Below, piece by piece: positions 49,583-57,522 of a stretch of DNA of 64,000 nt; position 1 is the first letter of the stretch, and the number at the start of each line of letters is the position of its first letter. The stretch is from Amycolatopsis eburnea (lineage in GTDB: Bacteria; Actinomycetota; Actinomycetes; Mycobacteriales; Pseudonocardiaceae): positions 310,001 through 374,000 of the forward strand of contig NZ_RSEC01000021.1 in assembly GCF_003937945.1 (NCBI RefSeq). The letters are read 5' to 3'. The translations under genes were made by a program, and so were the position numbers. The notes below the pieces were generated by a model. The model saw only the letters and a list, made by a program, of their open reading frames with translations, was not told the origin of the DNA and searched no databases.

Positions 49583-50389
49583 TCAGCTGATCTGTCGTCG
49601 GTTCTTCCAGTCGTAGACGGCTTCGCCGCGCTTGTAGGCGTGGTAATGGGTCATGCACAGCCCAGTTCCGCCGATGCCGAAGGGGCGGTGGGGGCAGCGC
49701 TGGCCGAGACGCCCGCCCGCCGCCGCACGGCACTGGGTCGCGGCGGGCAGGCCAGGCCTGCTCGCGGCGGCCCGGGCCGCCGCCTGGGCGGCCAGCGTGG
49801 CCCGCACCGCGGCGGGTTGCTCGCCGAACGCGGCGGGAAATTCCTGCGGCACGGAGGCGGGCTTCGGCGGTGCCAGCTCGAACGGGCTTGTGCCGTCCGC
49901 GGCCTGGAGGCCGAGCTTCCTGAGGATCTTCTGCGTCGGCGCGTCGGTCGCGATGGTGAGCCGGTCGACGCCGGTGCTCGCGATCCAGCGCCGGACCCAG
50001 CCGACGCCGTGCAGCACCGGCTTGCCCCCGAGCTCGGCGGGCGAATCGAGGACGAGGGCGCTGATCAGGTAGTCGTCGCGCGGTAGCGTCAGGTGCGCGG
50101 TCTCGCCGAGCACCATCGGTACGGTCACCCCCTGCGGCCGTTCGCCCTCGCGCGGCGCGGTCTGGAAGGCCAGCAGCACCGGTCGCCGTCCGGCCGGGGT
50201 GTGCCGCACGACGACGTCCACGTCGCTCGTCACGTCCCCGAGCCGGTGCCGCGCCGGCGCGGGGACGACGACCGCCCGCCGCGGCCCGTCGAGGACCCGG
50301 TCGACAGCCCGCTCGGCCAGCCGGCCGACGATGGCGCCGGCCGCCGCCTGTCCCAGCCAGACGAGCGACATGGTGAACGGCTCGGCCAT
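49583..50389 (-). CDS. Unknown protein with N-terminal paralog domain and C-terminal Cys/His module
   Basis: 268 residues. The N-terminus has LVWLGQAAAGAIVGRLAERA and then VDRVLDGPRR. A beta-rich middle follows, with VDVVVRHTPAGRRPVLLAFQ and VPMVLGETAHLTLPRDDYLISALVLD. The first 170 residues or so align by eye with the next protein upstream on the same strand (50462-50932). The C-terminus adds an Ala-rich linker and a Cys/His module: C-x11-C-P-H, then GLCMTHYHAYKRG. That resembles the short GLCxxHYxxWxRxG zinc elements of phage and actinobacterial DNA-related proteins. No named family is recognised. The gene converges on ftsY, with 58 nt between the stops. Confidence 0.65.
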   Translation of the reverse strand: MAEPFTMSLVWLGQAAAGAIVGRLAERAVDRVLDGPRRAVVVPAPARHRLGDVTSDVDVVVRHTPAGRRPVLLAFQTAPREGERPQGVTVPMVLGETAHLTLPRDDYLISALVLDSPAELGGKPVLHGVGWVRRWIASTGVDRLTIATDAPTQKILRKLGLQAADGTSPFELAPPKPASVPQEFPAAFGEQPAAVRATLAAQAAARAAASRPGLPAATQCRAAAGGRLGQRCPHRPFGIGGTGLCMTHYHAYKRGEAVYDWKNRRQIS

Positions 50390-50461
50390 CGTGCCCCCTC
50401 CGAAACGCGGTTCTCACCGGATCAGACGCTCCAGCGCCCCGAGGTGATACGAAATTCCCGA

Positions 50462-50932
50462 TCAAAGCCGGAACAACGGCGTCCCGTCGGGTTTTCGCAG
50501 CCCCAGCTGCAGGATCACCGGTGCCGACGGGCGTTGTGCCGGGATGAGGCACGGTGAGGTGCGGCGGGCCGCGACCGTGAGGCGGGACCAGCCGATGCCC
50601 TGCAGGGTGCGGCGGGCCGGGTCGACGACCATCGCCGCGCCGAAGTAGGCGCCGCCTGGGACGGCGATGCGGGCCGTGTGGCCGAGGACGACCGAGAAGA
50701 CCGTGCCGGTGCGGCTGCCGTCCTCCTGCAGCGTGAGGATCACCGGCGTGCGGACCTTCGCGGCCGAGTGGTGGCGCACGGAGATCTCGACGGTGCCCGC
50801 CGGCGTCCGGGCGGGCCGCGGCCACGCCGGTGCCGGGGGCGAGCCGTCGAGCACGCGGTCCACCAGCCGGTCCACCAGGTTCGAAGCGGCGCCCTGGGCG
50901 AGCCAGGTCAGGGCGCCGGTGTGCGCGTCCAT
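50462..50932 (-). CDS. Unknown protein, paralog of the downstream gene without its Cys/His module
   Basis: 156 residues from ATG 50932, with GGGAGG upstream. It begins MDAHTGALTWLAQGAASNLV followed by DRLVDRVLDG, matching LVWLGQAAAGAIVGRL...VDRVLDG of the neighbour. The strands VEISVRHHSAAKVRTPVILT and FSVVLGHTARIAVPGG match the neighbour's VDVVVRHT and VPMVLGETAHLTLP. It ends after the shared domain (LQLGLRKPDGTPLFRL, compare LGLQAADGTSPFEL in the neighbour). Tandem duplication with later gain or loss of the C-terminal module is the simplest view. Function unknown; the fold looks all-beta after an N-terminal helix. Confidence 0.6.
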   Translation of the reverse strand: MDAHTGALTWLAQGAASNLVDRLVDRVLDGSPPAPAWPRPARTPAGTVEISVRHHSAAKVRTPVILTLQEDGSRTGTVFSVVLGHTARIAVPGGAYFGAAMVVDPARRTLQGIGWSRLTVAARRTSPCLIPAQRPSAPVILQLGLRKPDGTPLFRL

Positions 50933-51071
50933 GCGGCCTCCCGCGATATTCGGGTGACGGGCCCCGCGCGGCGGCGCACACTCCCGGTATGCCCGGTTGA
51001 CGCACTTCCGCTCGTGCCCCTCCTCGTACAGACGCTCCGAAGCCGTCATTCGCTACGAGAGAGGACCCATC

Positions 51072-51572
51072 ATGACCGCCATCCACGGCGAACGGGTGCG
51101 GCTGCGCCCGATCGGCCCAGCGGACCGCGCCCGCGCGCGCGAAATCCTGGCCACCCCGGAGGTCGCCCGCTGGTGGGGCGACCCGGACACCGAGACCGAA
51201 GGCCTGTACTCGGTCGAGGAGGGCTACTCGGTCTACGTGATCGAGTTCGACGGCGTCGTCGTCGGCTTGATCCAGAGCTGCGAGGAACTCGACCCGCAGT
51301 ACCGCCACGCGGGTATCGACATCTCGGTCCACCCGGACTTCCACGGCCGCGGCCTCGGCACGGACGCCCTCCGGACCCTGGCCCGCCACCTGCTCGACGG
51401 CGGGCACCACCGCCTGACGATCGACCCGGCGGCGTCGAACGAGACGGCGATCCGGGTGTACACGAAGGTGGGCTTCCGCCCGGTGGGGGTGTTGCGCCGC
51501 TACGAGCGGGCGGCGGACGGCAGCTGGCACGACGGCCTGCTGATGGACCTGCTGGCGGGGGAGCTGAAGTGA
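51072..51572 (+). CDS. GNAT acetyltransferase similar to aminoglycoside AAC(6') enzymes
   Basis: 166 residues. It shows the AAC(6')-Ib-like pattern: RLRPIGPADRARAREILATP, VARWWGDPDTE, then motif A HPDFHGRGLGTDALRTLARH and DPAASNETAIRVYTKVGFRPVG, which in AAC(6')-I enzymes forms the acetyl-CoA site and C-terminal fold. It could acetylate an aminoglycoside or a related amine such as a siderophore or peptidoglycan precursor; the sequence alone cannot tell. The ATG has GAGAGGA upstream. It is alone on its strand between the unknown paralogs and a coiled-coil gene, so resistance remains a guess. Confidence 0.75.
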   Translation: MTAIHGERVRLRPIGPADRARAREILATPEVARWWGDPDTETEGLYSVEEGYSVYVIEFDGVVVGLIQSCEELDPQYRHAGIDISVHPDFHGRGLGTDALRTLARHLLDGGHHRLTIDPAASNETAIRVYTKVGFRPVGVLRRYERAADGSWHDGLLMDLLAGELK

Positions 51573-51576
51573 GGGG

Positions 51577-51954
51577 TCAGTCCTTGTCGATGACCTGCTG
51601 GAGCAATCGGCTGATCTGCTCCATGTTGACGTTGATCTTGGTGAACCCGCTGCGCATCTCGGCCCTGAGGTCGATGACTTCCGTCTTGAGACTTGTGATG
51701 TCCTGGCCGTGCTCGACCTGCGTTTCGCGCACTGCGTTCAGCACCTGGGTGTGACCGTTCAAGGTCTGCTTGAAGTCGGAGACATCCCGGTCCGCCGTCC
51801 CGGCGAGGATGCGTGCGGCCGCGGCGTCCTGCCGAGTTGACCGCACCTGTTCCTCCAGAGCGGTCACGCGGGCTTCGAGGTCGTCGAGTCTTGCCATGTC
51901 GCGTACTTTACCGGCGGGGTCGGAGCCCTCCGCGACAGGGTCACTTTGAGTCAT
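51577..51954 (-). CDS. Small coiled-coil protein
   Basis: 125 residues. After an acidic start, heptad-like segments run from about residue 20 to the end (LDDLEARVTALEEQVRSTRQ, VLNAVRETQVEHGQDITSLK, MEQISRLLQQVIDKD), with no catalytic motif or membrane segment. It probably forms a dimer or trimer. A second in-frame ATG at 51897 (MARLDDLEARV) may be the real start, since many homologs begin there; the first has AGGG upstream. The gene is convergent with the acetyltransferase (4-nt gap) and ends 16 nt upstream... on the same strand it follows the IclR gene, so both may share a transcript. Function unknown. Confidence 0.6.
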   Translation of the reverse strand: MTQSDPVAEGSDPAGKVRDMARLDDLEARVTALEEQVRSTRQDAAAARILAGTADRDVSDFKQTLNGHTQVLNAVRETQVEHGQDITSLKTEVIDLRAEMRSGFTKINVNMEQISRLLQQVIDKD

Positions 51955-51970
51955 TGGATATCACCCTGTG

Positions 51971-52747
51971 TCACACTGATAGTGGGGCCTGGGAGAGGCT
52001 GGCGCCCAAGGCGTCCGCCACCCGTTGTACCGCCGGGGCGATGTGCGCCACCGCCTCGGCGGTCAGTCGGCCCGACGGGCCCGAAACCGACACCGCCGCC
52101 GGCACCGGCGCCCCCGGGACCGCCACCGCCACGCACCGCACCCCCAGCTCCTGCTCGGCCTCGTCCAGCGCGTACCCCTGCGAAGCGATCCGCGACAGCT
52201 CGACCGCCAGCGCGTCCGCGTCCGTGAACGTGTGCTCCGTGTACGCCGGCATCCCCGTCCGCGAAAGCAGCTCGCGGACGTCGGAAGCCGGCAGGTGCGC
52301 GAGCATCGCCTTGCCGACACCGGTCCCGTGCGGCAGCAACCGGCGCCCGACCTCGGTGAACATCCGCATCGAGTGCTTCGAGGGCACCTGCGCCACGTAC
52401 ACGACCTCGTCGCGCTCCAGGACCGCCAGGTTCGCCGTCTCGCCGACCTCCTCCACCAGCTCCGCCAGCAGCGGCCGCGCCCACGCGCCGAACTGCATGC
52501 TCGCGTTCTCACCCAACCGGATGAGACGCGCTCCGAGCGCGTAGCGGCGGTTGGTGTTCTGGCGGACGTACCCCAGGTCCACGAGCGTGCGGATCAGCCG
52601 GTGGATCGTCGGCATCGGCAGCCCGGACAGCGTCGCCAGCTCCGACAGGCTGGCCTCCCCGCCCGTGTCCGCGAGGTGTTCCAGCAGCTCGAAGGCACGC
52701 TGCAGGGACTGGACGCCGCCGTCGCGACCGTTCTTCTCCGCCGGCAC
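51971..52747 (-). CDS. IclR-family regulator of the malate synthase gene
   Basis: 258 residues. The N-terminal winged helix (about 14-70) reads SLQRAFELLEHLADTGGEAS and LPMPTIHRLIRTLVDLGYVR, and the C-terminal IclR effector domain runs from about 80 with HGTGVGKAMLAHLPASDV and YALDEAEQELGVRCVAVAV. It is divergent from aceB, and an IclR-like palindrome lies in the aceB promoter spacer, so it should control glyoxylate-bypass or purine-linked malate synthase. The GTG start has AAGGAGG upstream. In actinobacteria this regulator class responds to glyoxylate or aromatic-acid effectors; which applies here is unknown. Confidence 0.9.
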   Translation of the reverse strand: MPAEKNGRDGGVQSLQRAFELLEHLADTGGEASLSELATLSGLPMPTIHRLIRTLVDLGYVRQNTNRRYALGARLIRLGENASMQFGAWARPLLAELVEEVGETANLAVLERDEVVYVAQVPSKHSMRMFTEVGRRLLPHGTGVGKAMLAHLPASDVRELLSRTGMPAYTEHTFTDADALAVELSRIASQGYALDEAEQELGVRCVAVAVPGAPVPAAVSVSGPSGRLTAEAVAHIAPAVQRVADALGASLSQAPLSV

Positions 52748-52769
52748 GGTGGCCCTCCTTACGTCGGCG

Positions 52770-52798
52770 TTGAGCTTCCGCTATGCAGAAACTATAGT
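52770..52798 (+). promoter_or_regulatory. aceB promoter with an IclR-type palindrome in its spacer
   Basis: TTGAGC (52770-52775) and TATAGT (52793-52798) are 17 nt apart, a good vegetative promoter. The spacer begins with TTCCGCTATGCAGAA (52776-52790), an imperfect palindrome (11 of 15 symmetric) close to the TTTCnG...CnGAAA form of IclR sites. A bound IclR protein would block RNA polymerase, consistent with repression of malate synthase until glyoxylate-type signals appear. Confidence 0.6.
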
Positions 52799-52859
52799 CC
52801 GGCTGGTAGAAAACCGTAGGGCCGTTATCCAAAGATCCGAACCCTCGAGGTGTTTCCCC

Positions 52860-54437
52860 ATGTCTTCTGAAGTCCAGGTGCTGGGCGACCCGGTCGAGCG
52901 CGGCGACGAGATCCTCACGCCGGAGGCGCTCGACTTCCTCGCCGGCCTCCACGACGCCTTCGCCGGCCGCCGCGACGAGCTGCTCCAGGCGCGGAGCAAG
53001 CGCCGCGAGGAGGCCCGGACCACCGGCAGGCTCGACTTCCTGCCGGAGACGAAGGAGATCCGCGAGGGCGACTGGCAGGTCGCCGGGGCACCCGAGGCGC
53101 TGCGCGACCGCCGCGTCGAAATCACCGGGCCGACCGACCGCAAGATGACCATCAACGCGCTCAACTCCGGCGCGAAGGTCTGGCTGGCCGACCTCGAGGA
53201 CGCCAACACCCCGCACTGGGTGAACGTCGTGTCCGGACAGGTGAACCTCTACGACGCCATCCGCGAGACGATCACGCTGGAGAGCGGCGGCAAGAGCTAC
53301 GCGCTCAAGGACGACGTCGAGCACGCCACGATCGTGGTCCGCCCGCGCGGCTGGCACCTCCCCGAAGCCCACCTGACGTTCGGCGGCCGCGAGGGCGTCG
53401 GCGCGCTCGTCGACTTCGGCCTGCACTTCTTCCACAACGCCGCCGAGCTGATCAAGCGCGGCAAGGGCCCGTACTACTACCTCCCGAAGATGGAGAGCCA
53501 CCTCGAAGCGCGGCTCTGGAACGACGTCTTCACCCACGCCGAGAAGACCCTCGGCATCGAGCACGGCACCGTCCGCGCCACCGTGCTGATCGAGACCATC
53601 CCCGCCGCGTTCGAGATGGAAGAGATCCTCTACGAGCTGCGCGAGCACGCCTCGGGCCTCAACGCCGGCCGCTGGGACTACCTGTTCAGCGTGATCAAGT
53701 ACTTCCGCGACGCGGGCGAGAAGTTCGTGCTGCCGGACCGCAACTCGGTCACCATGACCGCGCCGTTCATGCGCGCCTACACCGAGCTGCTCGTGCGCAC
53801 CTGCCACAAGCGCGGCGCGTTCGCGATCGGCGGCATGGCCGCGTTCATCCCGAGCAAGGACCCCGAGGTCAACAAGGGCGCCTTCGACAAGGTGCACGCG
53901 GACAAGTCCCGCGAGGCAGGCGACGGCTTCGACGGCTCCTGGGTCGCGCACCCGGGCATGGTCGAGCTGTGCAAGGAGGAGTTCGACAAGGTCCTCGGCG
54001 ACCGGCCGAACCAGCTCGGGCGCACGCGCGACGAGGTCAGCGTCACCGCCGAGCAGCTGCTGGACGTCGCTTCGACGCCGGGTGGCGCGACGGCGGCCGG
54101 CCTGCGCGCCGCGGTCGACGTCGGCGTCCGCTACATCGCGTCCTGGCTCGGCGGCAACGGCGCGGCGGCCATCCACAACCTGATGGAGGACGCCGCCACC
54201 GCCGAGATCTCGCGCTCGCAGATCTGGCAGTGGGTCAAGAACGGGACCACTTTGGACACCGGCGACGCCGTCACCTCGGAGCTGGTCCGGGGCGTGCTCG
54301 CGGACGTCCGCGGCGAGCTGGCCGGCGAGCTCAAGCCGGAGCTGCTGGAGCCCGCCGTCGAGCTGTTCGAGCAGGTCGCGCTGGCCGACGAGTTCCCGGA
54401 CTTCCTGACGCTGCCGGCGTACGAGCGGATCAAGTAG
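52860..54437 (+). CDS. aceB: Malate synthase A
   Basis: 525 residues, the length of the A isoform (G isoforms are about 720). Key segments are GPTDRKMTINALNSGAKVWL, DLEDANTPHW, RPRGWHLPE with the catalytic arginine region, the acetyl-CoA/Mg site IETIPAAFEMEEILYELREH and the DGSWVAHPGMV loop. It condenses glyoxylate and acetyl-CoA to malate. Isocitrate lyase is not in this window, so glyoxylate may also come from purine (allantoin) breakdown, whose genes lie 5 kb away. It ends directly at the start of the next gene (GTG 54438), suggesting co-translation. Confidence 0.95.
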   Translation: MSSEVQVLGDPVERGDEILTPEALDFLAGLHDAFAGRRDELLQARSKRREEARTTGRLDFLPETKEIREGDWQVAGAPEALRDRRVEITGPTDRKMTINALNSGAKVWLADLEDANTPHWVNVVSGQVNLYDAIRETITLESGGKSYALKDDVEHATIVVRPRGWHLPEAHLTFGGREGVGALVDFGLHFFHNAAELIKRGKGPYYYLPKMESHLEARLWNDVFTHAEKTLGIEHGTVRATVLIETIPAAFEMEEILYELREHASGLNAGRWDYLFSVIKYFRDAGEKFVLPDRNSVTMTAPFMRAYTELLVRTCHKRGAFAIGGMAAFIPSKDPEVNKGAFDKVHADKSREAGDGFDGSWVAHPGMVELCKEEFDKVLGDRPNQLGRTRDEVSVTAEQLLDVASTPGGATAAGLRAAVDVGVRYIASWLGGNGAAAIHNLMEDAATAEISRSQIWQWVKNGTTLDTGDAVTSELVRGVLADVRGELAGELKPELLEPAVELFEQVALADEFPDFLTLPAYERIK

Positions 54438-55625
54438 GTGCGTCTTCCCGACGACGTCTACGCCGCCGCCGACGCGCGCCTGGCCGAGGCCGACGCGCGC
54501 GTCGCGGCGGCGTACCCGGGGGAGCGGCCGGGACGCCAGCCGGTGCACACGGTGTACGTGCCGGCGTCGCAGTACCGGACGCGCCTGGTCGCCGACTGGG
54601 GCAAGCAGGCCATGCGCGTGTTCGTCGAGCACGAAGACCTGCTCGACCTGCCGCCCGACGAGTACGAACGCGTGCGCGCCAAGCTGCTCACCGAGCCGAT
54701 CGAGGACCTGCGGATCGACTTCGAGGACGGCTTCGGCCGCGTCCCCGACGACGTCGAGGACGCCGCCGCCCTGGCGGCCGGGCAGACGCTGGCCACCACC
54801 GGCGGGACGCCGTTCTGCGGCATCCGGTTCAAGAGCTTCGAAGCGGCGACGCGCCGGCGCGGGATCCGCACCCTGGACCTGTTCCTGGGGGCGTTGCTGG
54901 ACAACGGGCCGCTGCCGCCCGGGTTCGTCGTCACGCTGCCGAAGGTGACGGCGATCGAGCAGGTCTCGGTGGCGGCGGAAGTGCTGGCCCGCCTGGAAGC
55001 CGCGTACGACCTGCCCGAGCACACGCTGTGCTTCGAAGTCCAGATCGAGACGTCCCAGTCCATTGTGGACGTCGACGGGACGCTCGCGGTGCCGCGGATC
55101 GTGCGGGCCGCCGAGGGCCGGTGCACGGGGCTGCACTACGGGACGTACGACTACAGCGCCGGCCTCGGCATCGCGGCGGCGTACCAGAGCATGGAGCACC
55201 CGGTCGCCGACCTCGCCAAGGGCCTGATGCAGGTCTCGGCGGCGGGCACCGGCGTCCGGCTCTCGGACGGCTCGACGAACAAGCTCCCGGTCGGCGACGC
55301 GCTGCCCACGGCGTGGGCCGAGCACCTGCGCCTGGTCCGGCGGTCGCTGGAGCGCGGCTTCTACCAGGGCTGGGACCTGCACCCGCACCAGCTCCCGACG
55401 CGCTTCGCGGCGACGTACGCGTTCTACCGGTCGGGCTTCGCCGAGGCAGCCGCGCGGTTGACGGCCTACGCGTCGAAAGTGGCCGGCGGGGTGCTCGACG
55501 AGCCGGCGACGGCGCAGGCCTTGGCGGTGTACTTGCTGCGCGGCCTCGACTGCGGCGCGCTCGGCGAGGGCGAGCTGCCGTTCGGGCGGCCGGAACTGGA
55601 GAAGTACGCCCGGCGCGAAGCCTGA
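54438..55625 (+). CDS. CitE/HpcH-like aldolase family protein (DUF6986)
   Basis: 395 residues of the HpcH/HpaI-citrate lyase beta fold. It shows the metal and substrate motifs IDFEDGFG (about 94-101) and FEVQIETSQSIVD (about 200), then LHYGTYDYSAGLGIAAAYQ. The exact reaction is not known; homologs commonly sit beside malate synthase in actinobacteria, and cleavage or formation of malyl- or hydroxy-acid CoA compounds is a fair guess. The GTG start abuts the aceB stop. The last 147 nt of this gene are part of the 168-bp tandem duplication that follows, of which this gene contains the first copy. Confidence 0.85.
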   Translation: MRLPDDVYAAADARLAEADARVAAAYPGERPGRQPVHTVYVPASQYRTRLVADWGKQAMRVFVEHEDLLDLPPDEYERVRAKLLTEPIEDLRIDFEDGFGRVPDDVEDAAALAAGQTLATTGGTPFCGIRFKSFEAATRRRGIRTLDLFLGALLDNGPLPPGFVVTLPKVTAIEQVSVAAEVLARLEAAYDLPEHTLCFEVQIETSQSIVDVDGTLAVPRIVRAAEGRCTGLHYGTYDYSAGLGIAAAYQSMEHPVADLAKGLMQVSAAGTGVRLSDGSTNKLPVGDALPTAWAEHLRLVRRSLERGFYQGWDLHPHQLPTRFAATYAFYRSGFAEAAARLTAYASKVAGGVLDEPATAQALAVYLLRGLDCGALGEGELPFGRPELEKYARREA

Positions 55626-55813
55626 GCGTCAGTCGCCGAGGCGGGCGTGGCCGGCGGGTGCTCGACGAGCTGGCGACGGCGCAGGCCTTGGCGGTGTACT
55701 TGCTGCGTGGGCTCGACTGCGGCGCGCTGGGTGAGGGCGAGTTGCCGTTCGGGCGGTCGGAGCTGGAGAAGTACGCCCGGCGCGAAGTCTGAGCGTCAGT
55801 CACCGAGGCGGGC
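55479..55813. repeat. Tandem duplication of a convergent gene junction (168 and 167 bp)
   Basis: Copy 1 (55479-55646) covers the last 147 nt of the DUF6986 gene plus the start of the intergenic end region; copy 2 (55647-55813) repeats it with one missing G and about ten substitutions. Copy 2 keeps an open frame coding for the same tail (LDELATAQALAVYLLRGLDCG onward) with mostly synonymous changes. The 3' end of copy 2 provides the last codons and stop of the convergent DUF2786 gene; the same stop context (TCAGTCGCCGAGGCGGGCG) remains as a relic in copy 1. So both gene ends were duplicated together. Confidence 0.85.
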
Positions 55814-57022
55814 GCGGTCGGCGGCTTCGCGGCCCGCGCCCCAGCCTTCGTGGCTGCGCACGGTCACCGACTTGTGCACCACTTCGGGGAAGCGCGTGCT
55901 GAACGCCGACTCGACCTTCAGCTCGTGCGAAGCCAGCACCGGCAGCAGCCGGGCCGCGTCCGGCGACTCCGCGACCGCCGCCGCGGCGGCCTGGTCGAGC
56001 CGCTCGCCGATCCGGGTGGCGTAGGCGACGAGGAACGACTTCCGGAACGCGCGGTCCCGGCCGGCCGGGTCGGCGATCATCGCCCGCGTCGCCTGGACGA
56101 GCAGCGACGTCGTCATCAGCTCGACGGCGTCCAGGTCGTCCTCGTCGCCGACGACGGTGACGAACCCCCAGCGCGGGTCGAAGATCGCGCGGCACCGGTC
56201 GGCCTTCGCGACGACGTGCACCAGCAGCGACTTGGCGTCGACGTACGGCGTGTCGAGCCAGATCCGCCGGGCGGCGGGGACGTCGGGCGCGGCCTCGCCG
56301 GCCTCGACCAGCACGCGGTCGAGGGCGTAGCGGGTCATCAGCTCCTGCGCCTTCGCCGAGAGGGCCTCGGCCTCCTCCGGGAACGAGCTGGACTCGGCCT
56401 TCGCCAGCAGCGCGCGCACCCGGCCGAGCTTCTTCTCGTCGACGGCGTGGTGCACGGGCCGCTCGGGGCTCGCGGTCCCCGGCACGGGCAGGACGGGGGT
56501 GACCTCCGGCAGGGTGAGCAGGAACCCGAGGGCTTCGATCACGGTCGTCACCGCCTCGGCCGGGGTGAGGATGTGCTTGGCCGCCCACTGCGTCAGGTGC
56601 GGCTCGGACCACCAGCGCGTGGCGCCCACCTCGGCGAGCCGGTCCCGCCAGCCCGGGTGCACGGTCTCCGGGGCGAACCGCTCGACGTGGGCGGCGAGGG
56701 TGTCGAGGACGTAGGACCGGGCGAACTCGTCGAGGTGGCGGCGGGCGGCCTGGTCGAGGTCGTCGGGCAGCCAGCCGCCGCGGCAGACGCGGGCGATGAG
56801 CCGCTGCCCGGCTTCGCGCGCCCCTTCGGCCAGTTCGGCCGTCAGGTCCAGGCCGGGCGCCAGCCGCTTCGCGTGCTTCCTGGCCGCACCCGGGACGCCC
56901 CGCGCGACCTCGTAACCGGCGGCGAGGAGTGTGTCCCGGGCTTCGGCGGCGGTCGGCGCGGGGCCGGCCCAGGGGACGGGTTCCGGCTCGGCCGGCCGCT
57001 TCCGGCGGTTCTTCTTGCCCAC
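55796..57022 (-). CDS. DUF2786 domain protein
   Basis: 408 residues. The DUF2786 motif is clear at about 195-240 (KKLGRVRALLAKAESSSFPE then EAEALSAKAQELMTRYALDR). The N-terminal 190 residues are helical, with WLPDDLDQAARRHLDEFARSYVLDTL and LTPAEAVTTVIEALGFLLTLP. DUF2786 proteins appear in phages and bacteria near DNA or metallopeptidase-like domains, and the role is not known. Its last codons fall in the second copy of the tandem duplication. It starts 16 nt after the MarR stop on the same strand, so it probably belongs to the pucR-marR transcript. Confidence 0.75.
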   Translation of the reverse strand: MGKKNRRKRPAEPEPVPWAGPAPTAAEARDTLLAAGYEVARGVPGAARKHAKRLAPGLDLTAELAEGAREAGQRLIARVCRGGWLPDDLDQAARRHLDEFARSYVLDTLAAHVERFAPETVHPGWRDRLAEVGATRWWSEPHLTQWAAKHILTPAEAVTTVIEALGFLLTLPEVTPVLPVPGTASPERPVHHAVDEKKLGRVRALLAKAESSSFPEEAEALSAKAQELMTRYALDRVLVEAGEAAPDVPAARRIWLDTPYVDAKSLLVHVVAKADRCRAIFDPRWGFVTVVGDEDDLDAVELMTTSLLVQATRAMIADPAGRDRAFRKSFLVAYATRIGERLDQAAAAAVAESPDAARLLPVLASHELKVESAFSTRFPEVVHKSVTVRSHEGWGAGREAADRARLGD

Positions 57023-57038
57023 GCTGGGAGAGTGTGCC

Positions 57039-57521
57039 TCACCGCAGCCGGGGGAGGGCGTCGCGGGCCGCGTGGCTCAACGTCCGCAGGTCGTCCGCGA
57101 AACGCTCCCGGTGCTCGGCCGGGATCGGGCGGAAGAAGAACTGCTCGATGTTCTCCACGTGCACCCGGCTCGCCCGCACCGTCGTCTCCTCGCCCAGCGG
57201 CGTCAGCCGGACCAGCTGGACGCGGCCGTCGCGCGGGGAGGGGGTGCGGGTCACCAGGCCGAGCGCCGCCATCCGGTCGACCAGGCGGGTCGCGCCACCC
57301 GTCGTGAGGACCTGCTCCTGCGCGATCGAGCGCATCGTCAGCCCGTCCGGGCCCGTGCGGCCGACGATCAGCAGCACCTCGTACATCAGGTGCGTGATCC
57401 CGCATTCCCGCTCCAGCGCCCGCCCGAGCAGGTACTCGAGGCGGTTCGCCGCGCCCTGCAGCCGCCCGAAGGCCAGGATCCGCGGGTCGTACCCGGCCTG
57501 CTGGGCCGACGTGATCTCCAC
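57039..57521 (-). CDS. MarR-family transcriptional regulator
   Basis: 160 residues. The winged helix region is GLTMRSIAQEQVLTTGGATRLVDRMAALGLV (about 60-90), with the wing RTPSPRDGRVQLVRLTPLG following. The N- and C-terminal helices that form the dimer are of normal length. The GTG start lies one nt past the pucR stop, and the ribosome binding site GGAGG is inside the end of pucR, so translation is coupled. Its target may be the xdh operon, its own operon or a distant gene; no palindrome specific to it is evident. Confidence 0.88.
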   Translation of the reverse strand: MEITSAQQAGYDPRILAFGRLQGAANRLEYLLGRALERECGITHLMYEVLLIVGRTGPDGLTMRSIAQEQVLTTGGATRLVDRMAALGLVTRTPSPRDGRVQLVRLTPLGEETTVRASRVHVENIEQFFFRPIPAEHRERFADDLRTLSHAARDALPRLR

Positions 57522-57522
57522 T

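Noticed and set aside
55647..55792. Second copy of the DUF6986 tail as a separate gene
   Set aside because: It has no start signal and lacks the rest of the protein; it is a duplicated fragment.
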